Assembly: GCA_030671985.1 (NCBI GenBank)
Contig: DAOVHI010000087.1
Coordinates: 1-6,170, forward strand
Origin: JAHJDO01 sp030671985 [NCBI: bacterium]
Lineage (GTDB): Bacteria > JAHJDO01
Direction of reading: 5' to 3'
DNA: 6,170 nucleotides
Under the pieces are notes generated by a model that was not told the origin of the DNA, searched no databases, and saw nothing but the letters and a program-made list of their open reading frames with translations. A program made the translations under genes and the position numbers. Positions 6,045 to 6,170 of this stretch are shown in pieces (position 1 is the first letter of the stretch; each line of letters starts with the position of its first letter).

Positions 6045-6170
6045 CTATCCGCGAATTACCAAAAAAACACCTAAAAAAGCAATAATAGCTGAAATCAAAT
6101 GTTTTATTGTTATTCTTTCTTTAAGAATCAATGCTCCAAAAAATATAGCAACAAACATTGAAGTATTAAC
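6045..6170 (-). CDS. EamA/DMT-superfamily transporter, C-terminal fragment
   Basis: On the - strand an open frame enters from base 6170 and ends at TAG (6047-6045), giving the last 41 residues of a protein whose start lies beyond the window. The fragment reads as one hydrophobic segment, MFVAIFFGALIL, then KERITIKHL, then a final membrane helix of about 16 residues, ISAIIAFLGVFLVIRG. The sequence FFGALILKERIT followed by a glycine-containing last helix is the usual end of the second EamA repeat in drug/metabolite exporters, where the Glu of the L-x-E motif is conserved. Substrate is unknown. The gene converges with purM; only 27 bases separate the two stops. The frame is too short to be listed by typical ORF length cut-offs, but the composition and motif support it. 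Confidence 0.78.
   Translation of the reverse strand, partial: VNTSMFVAIFFGALILKERITIKHLISAIIAFLGVFLVIRG

Overview
The window is an AT-rich bacterial chromosome segment, densely packed with genes that nearly all lie on the + strand. A ricT gene, a split pair of PIG-L deacetylase and NagB-like genes, an rng-rplU neighbourhood and an IHF/HU-like protein suggest an uncultured or poorly sampled Gram-negative-type lineage (PVC or candidate phylum) or a Firmicutes relative. No marker here settles the phylum. There is no mobile element, CRISPR array, phage gene or obvious sign of recent transfer, and no gene-free stretch over 300 bases.

Layout, left to right. Positions 1-207 hold the C-terminus of RicT (YaaT/PSP1 family), cut by the window edge. 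Positions 242-1966 hold two closely spaced genes: a PIG-L/LmbE-type zinc N-deacetylase and a divergent glucosamine-6-phosphate deaminase (NagB)-fold protein, probably successive steps on an amino-sugar compound. A class II tRNA-Leu(CAA) sits 8 bases after the second gene and 28 bases before an RNase E/G family gene (2089-3588). After an 83-base gap with a possible promoter come rplU (ribosomal protein L21, GTG start), an unrecognised single-pass membrane protein and an IHF/HU-type DNA-binding protein. This group is closed by a strong intrinsic terminator at 4942-4981. purM (purine synthesis) starts only 10 bases after the terminator and converges on the truncated 3' end of an EamA/DMT-type transporter on the - strand.

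Most genes are housekeeping: RNA turnover and tRNA maturation (RicT, RNase G, tRNA-Leu), ribosome (L21), nucleoid (HU/IHF) and purine synthesis (PurM). I found no wholly new system. The most notable signals are residue changes: the RNase E/G homologue has alanine where the second catalytic metal-binding aspartate (E. coli RNase E D346) should be, and the NagB-like protein lacks the equivalent of catalytic Asp141 and has a shortened phosphate loop. The separate deacetylase/NagB-like pair also resembles a fused protein remembered from Bacteroides.
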